Below are positions 49,493 to 60,463 of a stretch of DNA of 64,000 nt, piece after piece. The stretch lies in assembly GCA_020226215.1 (NCBI GenBank), contig CM035227.1, positions 23,687,866 to 23,751,865 of the forward strand, written 5' to 3'. The notes under the pieces are model-generated. The model did no database searches. It was not told the origin of the DNA and saw only the letters and a list, made by a program, of their open reading frames with translations. This stretch comes from Sindora glabra (taxonomy: Eukaryota; Streptophyta; Magnoliopsida; Fabales; Fabaceae). Numbering within the stretch: the stretch's first letter is position 1; every line of letters starts with the position of its first letter. Made by a program: the position numbers and the translations under genes.

Positions 49493-50400
49493 ATGGCGAG
49501 TTCGAGCAATGCCCCTCATACAACATTTTCCAAGCTTGATGGGAAGAACTTCAGTCACTGAAGTAATAATCAAGAAGATACTATAGCACCTTGTCAGCAA
49601 TATGTGATCACATAGTCGTTGCCTTTGAAGAACTAAAAGATCTTGAGAGGGTTGTCATTGATGAGATGCAGGGGAAATTGGAAGCACACAAGCAAAGATT
49701 AAAGGAGTGAACTTCAGCAAACCAACAGAGCATATGTTTCAAGCTCAATCTTCATCTAAAGGAGACTGCGATAATGATGAAAACAAGAAAGAAAGGAGAG
49801 GAGGATATCTTGGAAGAGGTAGAGGTGGGAATGGTGGTCCACGATTTAGGAATTATCAGTCCCAAGGAGGAGAGAAGGAAGGAGAAAAACACAACTTCAG
49901 AAAGTCGAAATAAGAATAAACACGGCAGATTATCAGTTTAGTGGGAAGGATTGACCCAAGAAATCTGATAAATCCAAGACAAACTTCTATGAATACCATA
50001 AATCTGGGCGCGCTTTCAAAATGAATGGAGGTCAACAAAGCCAGCTTGAAAGGTTTAAGGAGCAGCTACGATTGCACAAGAAGAGGAAAATGAAGATCAC
50101 ATCTCATTTATGTTCACATCTAATTTTGAAGGAGCAGACTCCAATTGCTGGTATTCAAACACTGGCTATTTTACTGGGAATAGAGATTTGTTTGCTGAAT
50201 TTGATTATACTTTTAACAAATGTGACGCTTGCCGACGACAACAGAATCACTGCAGAAGGCAAAAGTAATATGTTAATTCAACTTAAAAATGTAGATCAAG
50301 CCTATATTTCGAATGTGCTGTATGTCCCTGCTATGAAAAATAACTTGCAGAGCTTGGGCCCAAAGTTGGAAAAGAATTATACAATGAAAATGGAGAAATG
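49493..50400 (+). pseudogene. Copia gag and protease-region remnant
   Basis: The frame opens MASSSNAPHTTFSKLDGKNF and then SH followed by TGA where the family has Trp. Further on are an Arg/Gly-rich segment (GYLGRGRGGNGGPRFRN), a degenerate zinc-knuckle region (EYHKSGRAF in place of a CCHC motif), and VTLADDNRITAEGKSNM with NVLYVPAMKNNLQSLG, which is the conserved stretch after the protease. Frames change several times. It encoded the capsid protein and protease of the retroelement. Confidence 0.75.
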
Positions 50401-50639
50401 AGGTTGTTTGTATTTGACATGCATAGAAAATAGAGTTATTTAGAAGGCTTCCGTCATAAAATAAAACCTTTAGAATCGATATCAATACAGGAACATACAA
50501 GAGTATTATGAAACCAAAAACTACTAAGTTGTAATTCAGTGATAGGCAGGGCAATGATCAGTAAAGATGTGGTGTTTGGTGAAGTTAACGCATGAGATTG
50601 GAGCTCAACTATTGAGGCTAATGATGTGTGGAGGAAAGC

Positions 50640-52178
50640 ACTAGTCTACGTAATTAAATGCAGAAAATTGAGGATGAACCAATGAGGCCAGAAGCTGAAG
50701 TGCAGAACACTATGAAGCCAACTAGAAATAGCAGACTTCCTATTAGACTTAGTTAGCACGAAATGTTTCCTGACAGTGCATTGACCAATGTAATTTTGTG
50801 CACCTTGCCTTATCTGTAGGATGTGATCCTGGGAAGTTTGGGCGGGCAATTAAAGAAGAAGCATGACTTGAAGCTATGAAGAAGAATTGAGACCTGTAAA
50901 GAAGACCAGTAAAGAAAATTCATACGTGGGGGCTAGCTGAATTGCTAGAAGGGAAGAGAGCTATTGGCTGTCAAATGGGTATAGAAAACAAAACTTGGAC
51001 CTAATGAAAATGTAGAAGGTTTAAGGCAAAACTTGTTGCAAAAGGCTGGTCTGGATTATCAAAGAGGTATTGGCACCTATAGCTTGAATTGAAATAGTAG
51101 GGTTAATTGTAGCTTTAGCAACATTTAAAAGCTGGGGACTACACCAATTGGATGTGAAATCAACATTCTTGAATGGGCCTCTTGACGAGGAGGCATATGT
51201 CAATTAACCTCTTGGTTTTGTCAATAGTTGGTGAAGAGGCAAAGGTGCATAAATTGCATGTTGCATTACATGGCTTAAAGCAAGCATCCAGAGTTTGGAA
51301 TAAGAAGAATGATTTTTTCTTTAAAGATCACGGATCTGGAAAGTGTACATATAAGCATGGTTCATATATTAGAATTTCTAAAATAGAATCTATTACGTTT
51401 ATATGTCTCCATATAGATGATTTACTAGCCACTGGGAACAATGAAACAAAAATCAGTTTGTTCACGTGTAAGATGAAGGTTGAGAGCATTTAATTTAAAT
51501 GATATATAATGTTATTTGAAGGTTTTGCCTTCTACCACATTGGGTTCAAATTTAGGACCTTATATTTATGTGTTTAGTGGATTAATCACTTCTATCATTA
51601 CCTTAAAAAAATGCAAGTTGAAGGAGATATTCAAAATGTTAGACCTAGGATTTTTGACATATTTTTTTAGGTATTGACTTCAAGGCTACTCCTATAAGAG
51701 GCTTTTTCATGCACTAAAAAAAAGTATATAATGGATGTTTTGAAGAGGTTTAACATGCCATAGAGCAACCTAGCACAAACACCAGTAGATACTAGGGTCA
51801 AACTAAAGAATAATGGAGGAAGGATACTAATAGATTCCACACTATTCAAGTAGATAGTGGGATGTTTAAGATACTTATGTAGCATTAGGCCAAACATTCC
51901 TTATAGTGATGACTTGATTAGCAAGTTTATGAAAAGACATTTACAATCCTTTTTTTTTTTTGGCAGTTAAGAGAATCTTGAGATACTTAAAAGGAACCTA
52001 CAAGCATGACCTGTTATACCTCAATGATAGAAGCTACAACACAAAGAGATTGTGGGCTTTACAAATAGTGATTGGTGTGGAGAAGCAAAGGATAGAAGAA
52101 GCACTACTAGTTACATGTTTAAGTTTGCTAGTACAATATTTTCATGGACCTCGATGAAGCAACCAACTATGGCTCTTT
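50640..52178 (+). pseudogene. Copia reverse transcriptase / RNase H remnant, 5' part
   Basis: Recognisable blocks in order: GCDPGKFGRAIKEEA, FKAKLVAKG, LDVKSTFLNGPLDEEAYVN, HKLHVALHGLKQASRVWNK, FICLHIDDLLATGNNETK (the catalytic YVDD appears as HIDD), LGFLTYFLGIDFK, KKYIMDVLKRFNMP and VKRILRYLKGTYKHDLLYL, then STIFSWTSMKQPTMAL. Stops and frame changes are frequent. An insertion at 51480-51611 splits it, and the 3 kb insertion cuts it after MAL. Almost no integrase precedes it (between about 50400 and 50640), so that domain was deleted. Confidence 0.8.
51480..51611 (+). mobile_element. SINE-like 132-bp insertion in the Copia RT
   Basis: The insert is flanked by TGTAAGATGAAGG (51467-51479) and TGCAAGTTGAAGG (51612-51624), 11 of 13 identical. 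It ends in TTAAAAAAA, as a retroposed SINE would, and contains GGGTTCAAATTTAGG, close to a B box. Removing it restores the RT reading from KMKVE to MLDLGFLTYF. Length and structure suit a short tRNA-derived SINE. Confidence 0.5.
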
Positions 52179-52602
52179 ATAGGCCACAAAGAGGGTTGAA
52201 TTAGCTTTAAAAATAATTTTAAGTAAAATACTCAATATTAAAATTTGTTCAAGATTGAATTGATGCAAGAGAGAAATTCTTGACCTTTTGATGAATATGT
52301 TGTTTTAAAAATATTTAAGACTTAACAAGTATAGCAAATATCTTAAAAGAATTTCTTTTTTATCAATAAAATAATTTCTTCAAAAAATTATGATATGAAA
52401 GCCATTTGTATGTTTATCTTGAAAGAATGAATGAAAATTTTTGTAACAACAAAATAAAAAGAGTAAAAAAGAAGGATGAACATAAAAAATTTTTATAAAA
52501 GTTTGATGGTTCAAAAGAAATGCCTTTTGAGTTTACTAATCTCTTCTCAAATTATTAAATATCACTTGAAATATTCACTAATTTAATTAAAATTATAACA
52601 TT

Positions 52603-52745
52603 TAATTTTATAAGATTCATCTAATCTTTATTAAAATTTCCACCATCCATCTAATTTTATAAGATCTACCTAATTTTTATTAGGATTTCAACTGCCATCT
52701 AACTTTATAAGATTTTACCATTTATACTAGGATTTTCACAATTCT
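52603..52745 (+). repeat. Three ~49-bp tandem units
   Basis: Each unit begins TAAYTTTATAAGAT and continues with CTAATYTTTATTARRATTT-like text and CCATC. Starts are at 52603, 52652 and 52700. Confidence 0.7.
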
Positions 52746-53451
52746 AAAGAAAGTATTTTTCTCATAATTTTATTAAGAGATTTTACAAGATTTTACTCTA
52801 TAACACTCAAGGAATGGATATGAAAATTTTTTGTCAGGAGAAATATTGCTAGAGTTTCAACTAGAAGGAGAAGAACAAGAATATGATTTGCAAGTTGTAA
52901 CTTAATGGCTTGGTGTGTTCTCCCTTTAAAATAAAGCCTATTTATAGAAAAAACTTAATGAAAATAACTTGTTTTCTAAGAAAATTTCTTCCACAAGTTT
53001 CTTTAATTTGTTCTTGAGTTAAATATTCAATTTTGAACCAGATTGCATAAAGTTTTGACAATAGGCAATTTCAAATAAGAATTTCACCCAAGATAGCAAC
53101 CTACTTGTTATGATAGATCAATTGTATGAGTTTGACAAGAAATTTTATTTTCACCAATTAAACACATGTGGGAATTTTCAAAATTGAATTTTCCTCTCCT
53201 TCTTTTGAAATTTTCACTCATAATTTTAATTTTCATCTTAAATATGATTTAATGGGCGAGATTAAAACTAAATTTGAATCAATTATTGGATATTAAATTT
53301 AAGAAAATAGCCAATAGATTTGTTTCTTGATGGCCAAAATTTAGCAATTTCAAAATAAAGCACATAATAAATTTATTTTGGCTATGGAAAGAAATCTATT
53401 TGAAAAAATTATTTTAGGCTTTTAAATAGTAGAAGAATAGTGGCCCAAAAA

Positions 53452-55028
53452 CACTACAACAAAAAAGACTTTTAGCGGCGACATTTGTCGTCGCTAAAAA
53501 GTATTCGGTCATCGTTAAAGAAAAAGTCGTCGCTAAAAATGTCGTCGGTATAGGTTCGTCCCTGAAAAGGTCATTGTCATCGTAGAAAACAATTTCAAAA
53601 TTCAAAAAATTTTGAAATTTAATTTTTAGCGGCGATACTTGTCATCGCTATAGGGAAAGAAGTCGTCGCTGAAGATTTGACTTTTAGCGATGACTTTGCC
53701 ATTGCTGAAAGTCAGATCTTTAACGACGACATTTTGCCTATAGCGACGACAAGCGTCGCCGCTAAAGGTTTTTTGAATTTTTTTTAAAAAATTTTAATTC
53801 AAATTATCGTATATTTCAAATAATATATTATCTAAAATATTCTTTATTTTAATTAACTTGAATTGTTCAATATTTTTTTAAAATTTAATTTAATATAAAT
53901 TATACAATTACAATATATAAGTAATATTATTAATAATGTCTAACAATTTGATTCAACATAAAAAATTAATACTCATAAAGCAATGGTAAAAATAATACGG
54001 ACTTCCTAGTTGTAAATTATATTTATAAATTTTATGCTAAGTTAAATTTAAATAAATAAATTTAAAATTTACAATATACAAAATTAAATAATATGAAATT
54101 TCATATTAAATTAAACATACTATCAATTCTATTAATTTATTACAAATTATTTGAGTAAATTAAATATATTATTACACAAAAAAAATATTATAACTTTTTA
54201 TTCACATACCTCGATGGTAAAAATCTACTGATCAACTCTGAATACTCTCCACAAACTAAGTTAAGTGCTAATAATAACTAACAAATTAAAAGATACAACA
54301 TACAAAATTAATATATATCAACATATATAAAAAATAAATATATTAAAATAAAAAAATTTAAAAGAAAGAGAAAGTTCAGAAACTTACCTCAGGTCCAAAA
54401 ATTTCAAACGCGCAAATGAGGAGGGAGGAGGTGCTGTAAATAAATAGCCAAAACTTTCACCGATGACTAAAAAATTTCGGTCGTCGGTGAAGGCTTCAGC
54501 GATGACCAAGGGACTTTTAGCGATGACAATGTCGTTGCTAAAGCCTTGTCTCAGAATTTGGAATTAGGCTTTTAGCGGCGACAAAAGTCGTCGCTAAAAG
54601 CCTAAAAAAATTTTAGCGGTAAAATTTGGCCTTTAGCGGCTACACTGTCATCGCTGAAAGCCTAAAAAATTCAAGACTTTCAACGACGACACTGTCGTTG
54701 CTGAAAGTCTTGAATCTTCAGTGACGACAATTGTCGCCGTTGAAGGCCAAGACTTTCAGCGACGACACTGTTGTCGCTGATGGTCCCCCTTCAGCGATGA
54801 CAGTGTCGTCGCTGAAGGCCAAATTTTACTGCCGAATATTTTTTGGGCTTTTAGTGACGACTTTTGTCGCCGCTAAAAGCCTAATTCCTTCCCACCCAAC
54901 TTTCTGATTCCCTCTAAAAAGTCACGTTGCTTTTACCGACAACAATGTCGTCGGAAATACCTTTAGCGACGATCGAAATAATGTCGCCGCTAAAAGTATC
55001 GTCGTCATTGCTTCTTTTTCTTGTAGTG
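53452..55028. mobile_element. Non-autonomous CACTA element with palindromic subterminal arrays
   Basis: The left end is CACTACAACAAAAAAG. The complement of the right end is CACTACAAGAAAAAG. The element (1577 bp) is flanked by AAA on both sides (53449-53451 and 55029-55031), the 3-bp duplication CACTA elements make. Both subterminal regions are packed with units of about 30 bp of the form CTTTTAGCGACGAC, a 2-4-base spacer, then GTCGTCGCTAAAAG: about five on the left (53460-53770) and about ten on the right (54450-55010). The middle (about 53770-54400) is AT-rich and non-coding. There is no transposase, so any movement needed one supplied in trans. Confidence 0.92.
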
Positions 55029-55195
55029 AAATTCTTTATAAAGTCGTTAAGAGCTTTGTAAGAGTTGACTCAAAAGTATTTTGTCCAAATAAGTTGAATT
55101 ATAAATATTGAATAAATATTTAAGCCCACAATTCAACTTATAAATTATTGATCTAAAAATAGTTTTATTAATCCAATTGTTTCCTCATCTTTCTC

Positions 55196-55548
55196 ATCAT
55201 TGAAGCTGAAAATGTTGCGGCATAAGCTGGGGCCTGTCAAGATGTGTGATTGCAAAGTTTGCTAAATGAGATGCATACGAGGTATGGCCAAAAAAGGGCG
55301 AAAAAGATGCATACGAAGTAGAATGAACCAATGTTATATGTTGATAATGCTTTGCCACAAGCCTGGCAAAGAACCAACAAGCTCAGAAGCAAGCATATTG
55401 AAATCGGATTTCACTTCCTCAAAGATCAAAAAGTTGCAGGACAAAGGATCAAATTGCTGACATTTATACAAAGCCATTGAAGGTTGACAGACTCAATAAA
55501 CTCAGAGAAAAGTTGGGAATGGTTTCTCTTGACAATTTGGATTAAAGG
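55196..55548 (+). pseudogene. Copia RNase H C-terminal remnant
   Basis: Continues the split RNase H: IEAENVAA, GACQDV, LQSLLNEMH, MLYVDNALPQA, RSKHIEIGFHFLKDQKVAG and, in another frame, TKPLKVDRLNKLREKLGM-like text. It runs up to the polypurine tract, with stops and frameshifts. Confidence 0.75.
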
Positions 55549-55551
55549 GGG

Positions 55552-55780
55552 TGTATTGGAGTAAGTTAAAGCTGTTATAGGTTTCAGTTGGTTAGAGCTG
55601 TTTACTGTCTTGAGATTTATATAAGAATGTTGTAATTGAATCAGAGCGTGAAGAATAATAAAGATTGAATTCTCTTCTATCTCTAATAATATAGTTTTTC
55701 TCCATAATTTGTGTTTGTGTGTGAGGTCCTGCTCTTTCAAGTAGAGCTTGCTCCTTCAAGCTAGATTGCTTTCTTTCTCA
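55552..55780 (+). repeat. 3' LTR of the Copia element
   Basis: Starts TGTATTGGAG after the polypurine tract GGGG and ends TTTCTCA. It is longer than the 5' LTR because of a small internal duplication (CAAGTAGAGCTTGCTCCTT region). Confidence 0.75.
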
Positions 55781-57227
55781 ATAGTTGGATCCAACTTAGT
55801 AATAATGAACAAACTCAAGCTCGTGCTAAAAAAATTCACATTTGAATTGAATATCAAATTAAATGAGATTATGTGAATTTAAATAAGTTGTATGTTTTTG
55901 GGTTTAAATATCTCATCAAATTTAAATAATTAAATTCTAATTTAAGCTTGGACCAAATATGAATTTAAACTAGTTCAAACAAATTTAAATGGGTGCCTTT
56001 TCATAATATGAAAAATAAGAAGTTTATTATTAAATTTATTTAAATTTGTGAACAATTAAAATCGAATAATATAAAAATTAAATTTAACTCATACATTAAT
56101 TGAATCCCATTTATTTATAACTAAATTAAAATCAATATTTTTTGAATTGATGTGAAATTATATTCATTCGCAACTAAAAGTCAATTAATACACATGAATT
56201 GGATACTCGTAGATTAAAAGGTGGTAGCCTTTAATTTCGTCCAAGATTTGAAGACAGCTAAACGAAAAGGTCTTCACTGAGACTAAATTCACATGACACG
56301 TTTCATAACTCGTCCTCCTAGTTTACGAATTCTTTTAACCTTTATTTCACTGATTTTTATTTTCAAGGTCATAAATATCGGAATGCACATCTAAAATTTG
56401 AGTCTCGCTATTTCTAGATATAAAATACTCTCACTAATAATAATAATAATAATATAGAAACATAAATAAACATTATAAAAAATACAAAAAATTATCAATT
56501 TTAAGGACCCGCAAGAATTTAAAGTCGTTTCATTCTAAAGTACTGAAAACACATCACCAACTTTTTTGAAAGCTGTAAACGCTATCTTGATATGCTTAAA
56601 AAGCGCTTAACCACTTCCTCAAAAATAGAATACAAACTAAAATAAGTGATTAAGTAGACAAATCTTACGATTTGAGTCATGGGTTAAATGAAATTGAAAT
56701 GGGCCAATAAGCAATTGGGAATTTTGATTAATTTCTATGCATTTGATACGTGTTTTAAAAAGGATTAAGACAAATTCACAAAAAAATGGGTTAATAAGAT
56801 AACCAAACAGATCATTTTACTTAATTTCACTATCTAAATCCTAAAATAAGAAATTATTAGTCAACAATTTAATAATAGTGTACCTGAAATTATTTTAGTA
56901 ATTTTACTCTTTTTTATTTTTAAAATTTGAACTTAGGATTTTACATATGTTAAATTAATTACTACTTTTATCATATTTAAAAAATAATAATAAAATAAAA
57001 AACTACCATGATAAATTCTGACAATTTTTTCTTATTTTATCCACCAAATGGTAAACATAATGCAAATTATTACATCATTCTTGGTCAACTTGGCCTTGTA
57101 AAACGGACCACATTTTGGTTTTACTGCCATACAAACTCGTGTATCCGCTCAAATTCAACTCACAAACAAACAAACAAATCACTACATATATAAGATAAAT
57201 AGAATCAATGTAAAAACTGAAAACTAT
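55781..57227. other. Intergenic DNA downstream of the GATA gene; no gene
   Basis: AT-rich and non-coding. (AAT)n is present at about 56435-56454. The last 100 bases probably include the GATA gene 3' UTR. Confidence 0.5.
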
Positions 57228-58979
57228 CTATATGTAAACAAAGCGGCCGCAAGACAAGTCCATTAGAAGAAGAGCCGCCTCCGCCACTTCATCTGGCGGA
57301 AACACCTGCTCAAAAGTTGACTTGTTGCTCAAACTCAATGCAAAATCCTTGAATCCAAGCTTCCTTTTCTCCTGAGATGTGCCTGCAGTAGTGGCCTTGC
57401 ACTTGTTCTTGAACTGAGCTAAATGATTTATGCCATGCTTCTTTTCTTTATTGTATATCCTGCTCTTTGTAGAAGTTGAATCTATTACCAGACCATTTGC
57501 AGCAGCTGCCATAGCTCTTCTTGCCTTCCGCTGCCTAATCCCACATGCATTGCAAAGTGACTGCAGCAACAAAAGAAATTACTTGCATATTAAGATGCTT
57601 TCCATTATTGTGTAATTACTGTTTAAAGAGAAAAAAAATTGTTTAAGCGGTCATATGCCCTACTTAAACTACCTAATGTACTTGTTAAGCCTATCAAATC
57701 TGATGGCTTAATATGTGCACCTGTCAAAGAATACATGAGTGATCTGATGTTAATTGTAATACCCTAAATTTGATTGATGAAAACTGTTAAACCTAAATTA
57801 TATGATTTGAAAGTCTAATTAAAATTGTACAAGTAGTCAAATTTAAAGTTTCAAATCTAAAGATTACATCTATATCACTTCATCTTAAGATTTATGAACA
57901 GTGAATGAGTGCAAGTAGAATGACCTTAGGACCCTTGGGGCCACTCCTCCAAAGTGGGGTAGTGGTTGTTTTACAATCCACACAAACCCTAGTGGTGGTG
58001 CAGCCGTTGCTAGAAGGGCCTCTTTGGCTGTTTTCTTGGCGTTGATTATGGTCCATAATATTGGATGCTTCTGGATCATCTGGGGTCATCATTTTTCGCA
58101 TCAGCCTCATCTTTGAAGACATCCATTTTGTAGACCGGGAACTGCTTCTGATAACTTGTTCCCCTTCCATCTTACGGCCATCTACGTTGTTGCCCTGATC
58201 ATCCTTAACTGGCTGAGCTGAAGTTTGGGAAACTTGGCCGCTGCTTGATCCGCCATGTAATAGTACTGGCTTCTGATCCTAAAATAATGAGATCATCAAG
58301 ATTACATGTAATTAGATGATTTAAACTCAAACACGAAGATGGTTTTTTTTTTTTTTGAAATATACTAAATTGACATTTAATTTGCATAAAAATGGATTTA
58401 GATCATAGCTATATCAATTTTGAGGTAGACTCAAATCAACAGAAAAGGCAAACAAATATCTTCTCCTACTTAAGCCATGTGCAAAACTGTATAAATAAAT
58501 CAGTGCAATAATGATCACCCTATACTAATTAAACTTGGTTCTTCTCTTCATTTATTTATGTATTTTTTGGTAGGTTAAAACCGTAAGAAAGAGAGGTTCC
58601 CAATCTTATCAGATAGAGTATCAATAACATGCTGATACGATTCACTTGGAGTTCTTCTTTTAAAACAAAGAAAGTACATGGATTTCTGAACCGAAGATAA
58701 AATAAAAGACATATCTATTTTAAGCCTAAAGTCAAATTAGAGGAATCAAGCAAAGTGAAATGATGAATTGTAAAGGTAAATATTGAAAAAGAATATATAT
58801 GATCTTGCCTGATCTTGATCACTTCGCAGCCCTCCAATTTTCTCTGTCCGATCATATTGTATATTGAAGAAACTGCCGCAGCATGAGAGAGAAGATGAAT
58901 CCTGAGTATAAGGAGGAACGAAGAGCTGGTTTTGATCTTCTACTTTATCAGTTGGAGGGTTCATAGGAACTGTAGTCAT
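57228..58979 (-). CDS. GATA21: B-class GATA transcription factor with LLM domain (GNC/CGA1 type)
   Basis: Exons 58979-58809, 58278-57925 and 57560-57228 give 285 residues. The zinc finger is C156-VD-C159, an 18-residue loop and C178-NA-C181, spanning intron 2 exactly at the PKGPK/SLCNAC junction, where plant class-B GATA genes are split. A basic stretch SSKMRLMRKM (112-120) and the C-terminal LLM motif (ALLLMDLSCG, 271-280) place it with GNC and CGA1/GNL. By family this is a nuclear factor binding GATA sites that promotes chloroplast development and nitrogen-, cytokinin- and light-related programmes. Intron 1 reads CAG|GCAAGA at its donor, a GC-AG intron; the GT alternative a few bases upstream leads to an early stop. 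The start is the first ATG, followed by MTTVPMNPPTDKVEDQ. GATA22 is the other possible name. Confidence 0.93.
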
Positions 58980-59299
58980 GGATCACAGACACACAAATAA
59001 AGAGAGGACTGAGGATTTGATGTGCTGCAGCAAATTGAAATGGATAGAGTGTAGAGTATGGGATAGGGCAGGGGCAAAGAACAAGGAGCTACAGGCTAAA
59101 AAGGGACTAACCAAACGGTGGTAGGGTTTCTGATAAAAGGAGAGAGTGAAAAAAGAGAAAGTGTGTCTGGAATTCACGTGACTTCATACAAGAAAACAAA
59201 CCACACAGACAGCATAAAAGGAGGTTTGGAATGCTACCACTCGACCACCTCCAGTATGACAATCCCTGCCTGCTGTTTTTCGTTCCTCAGATATATACC
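58980..59299 (-). promoter_or_regulatory. Proximal 5' flank of the GATA gene
   Basis: On the minus strand the 200 bases before the ATG are CT-rich and look like a 5' UTR and core promoter. An ACGTG core (CACGTGAC-type) occurs at about 59175-59182. I could not fix the transcription start. Confidence 0.35.
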
Positions 59300-59653
59300 A
59301 ATTTAGTACCGGGTCGCATAAATTATATAATTCATATGCATTTATTTACACGTCCCTTAATTTCCCATGTCTATATTTCATCCGGAAACAAAACTGTTAT
59401 AACTGATAATTGATGACATGAGTTGAAGGTAGATTTTATTGTAGATTGTAACAGTTGCAGCTACGATTTACAGTTGCAGACTTTGCAACCGTAATTTTTT
59501 CCACAAAATTTCCCAGGAAAAAGTATAATATTTTATATTCGTCCATAATTTTATTAAACGTATTTACATTATTGAACCGTAGTTGAGCGTGAATGTTGAC
59601 ACGTGTACTTAATATTTAGAATTCACTTATTTTTTAAAAGATGTTTTCTTTAA

Positions 59654-59659
<6 letters not shown>

Positions 59660-59713
<54 letters not shown>
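59660..59713. repeat. (AT)n microsatellite, copy 1
   Basis: About 27 AT units, inside the first copy of the tandem duplication. Confidence 0.95.
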
Positions 59714-59714
<1 letters not shown>

Positions 59715-60228
59715 TTTTATATAAAATTAGTGATATATAATCTCCTTATTTTATTATTGAAAAAATGATATACAAAGTCATGGTAAAAAAAATCTTTTTT
59801 GAAAAAGATAAAATTGTTTTCCACTAAACTTCTTAAAATATATAAAATATTTTTACTACCTTAATAATTATATTTCTATAAAAAAAAAATTTAGTACTGG
59901 GTCACAAATTGTAAAATTCATATGCATTTATTTACATGTCCCTTAATTTCCCAAGTCTATATTTAATACGGAAACAAAACTGTTATAACTAATTAATAAT
60001 TAATGACATAAGTTGAGGGCATAGTTTTATATTGTACATCGTAACGGTTGTAGTAACAATATTACAGTAGTAAACTTTCCAACCGTAATTTTTTCTGCTA
60101 ATTTTCTGTGAAAAAATTATAATTTTATTAATCGTAGTTACACTATAGAATCGTAGTTGAGCGTGAATGCTGACAATTTAATACTTAGGATCCACTTATT
60201 TTTTAAAAGATATTTTTTTAAAGAAAAT

Positions 60229-60232
60229 TATA

Positions 60233-60305
<73 letters not shown>
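60229..60305. repeat. (AT)n microsatellite, copy 2
   Basis: About 38 units with one GT interruption near 60238, at the matching place in the second copy. Confidence 0.95.
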
Positions 60306-60307
<2 letters not shown>

Positions 60308-60463
60308 TTTTATTTTATCACTAAAAAATGATATATAAAATCATGATAAAAGAAAAAAAATTTCTTCTTTGAAAAAGAGAAAGTTGTTTTCTACTAAACT
60401 ATTTAAAGTAAGTAAAATATTTTTCATCATTTTAATAATTTATAATTATATTTTTATACAAAA

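Larger units (their letters stand above)
52179..55187. mobile_element. 3 kb insertion splitting the Copia RNase H region
   Basis: Copia text stops after ATGGCTCTTT and resumes at CATTGAAGCTGAA (IEAENVAA, the family's TEAEYVAA). TCTTT occurs at both borders (52174-52178 and 55188-55192), a possible 5-bp target duplication. The insert opens ATAGGCCACAAAGAGGGTTG and is non-coding. It includes three units of about 49 bases beginning TAAYTTTATAAGAT (about 52603, 52652 and 52700). Without the CACTA element inside it, it would be about 1.43 kb. I cannot class it: the ends are not TG...CA. Confidence 0.5.
49259..55780 (+). mobile_element. Decayed Ty1/Copia retrotransposon with both LTRs, broken by nested insertions
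   Basis: LTRs of about 204 and 229 bp (49259-49462 and 55552-55780) share TTGGAGT, GTCTTGAGAT, GAATAATAAAG and TGAGGTCYTGCTC blocks. A primer-binding site TGGTATCCAGAG (49464-49475) follows the 5' LTR. A polypurine tract AAAGGGGG precedes the 3' LTR. Between them, broken frames encode gag, a protease-region stretch, reverse transcriptase and RNase H in the Copia order. Integrase is largely missing. Insertions at 51480-51611 and 52179-55187 interrupt the coding DNA. Many stops and frameshifts show it is inactive. No target duplication was found. Confidence 0.85.
59300..60463 (+). repeat. Tandem duplication of ~580 bp upstream of the GATA gene
   Basis: Copy 1 (59300-59887) and copy 2 (59888-about 60463) both begin AATTTAGTACYGGGTC. 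They continue in the same order through TCATATGCATTTATTTACA, GTCCCTTAATTTCCCA, GTAGTTGAGCGTGAATG and CACTTATTTTTTAAAAGAT, then an (AT)n tract, then AAAATGATATA. Identity by eye is about 80-85%. It lies 320-1480 bases upstream of the ATG. Confidence 0.88.

Noticed and set aside
53470..55010. GCGACGA-rich repeats considered as a regulatory RNA or tandem gene array
   Set aside because: They lie wholly between perfect CACTA ends with a 3-bp target duplication, so they are the element's subterminal repeats.
59660..60305. Regularly spaced repeats that might suggest an array
   Set aside because: They are simple (AT)n tracts inside a two-copy duplication, with no spacers or repeat-spacer structure.
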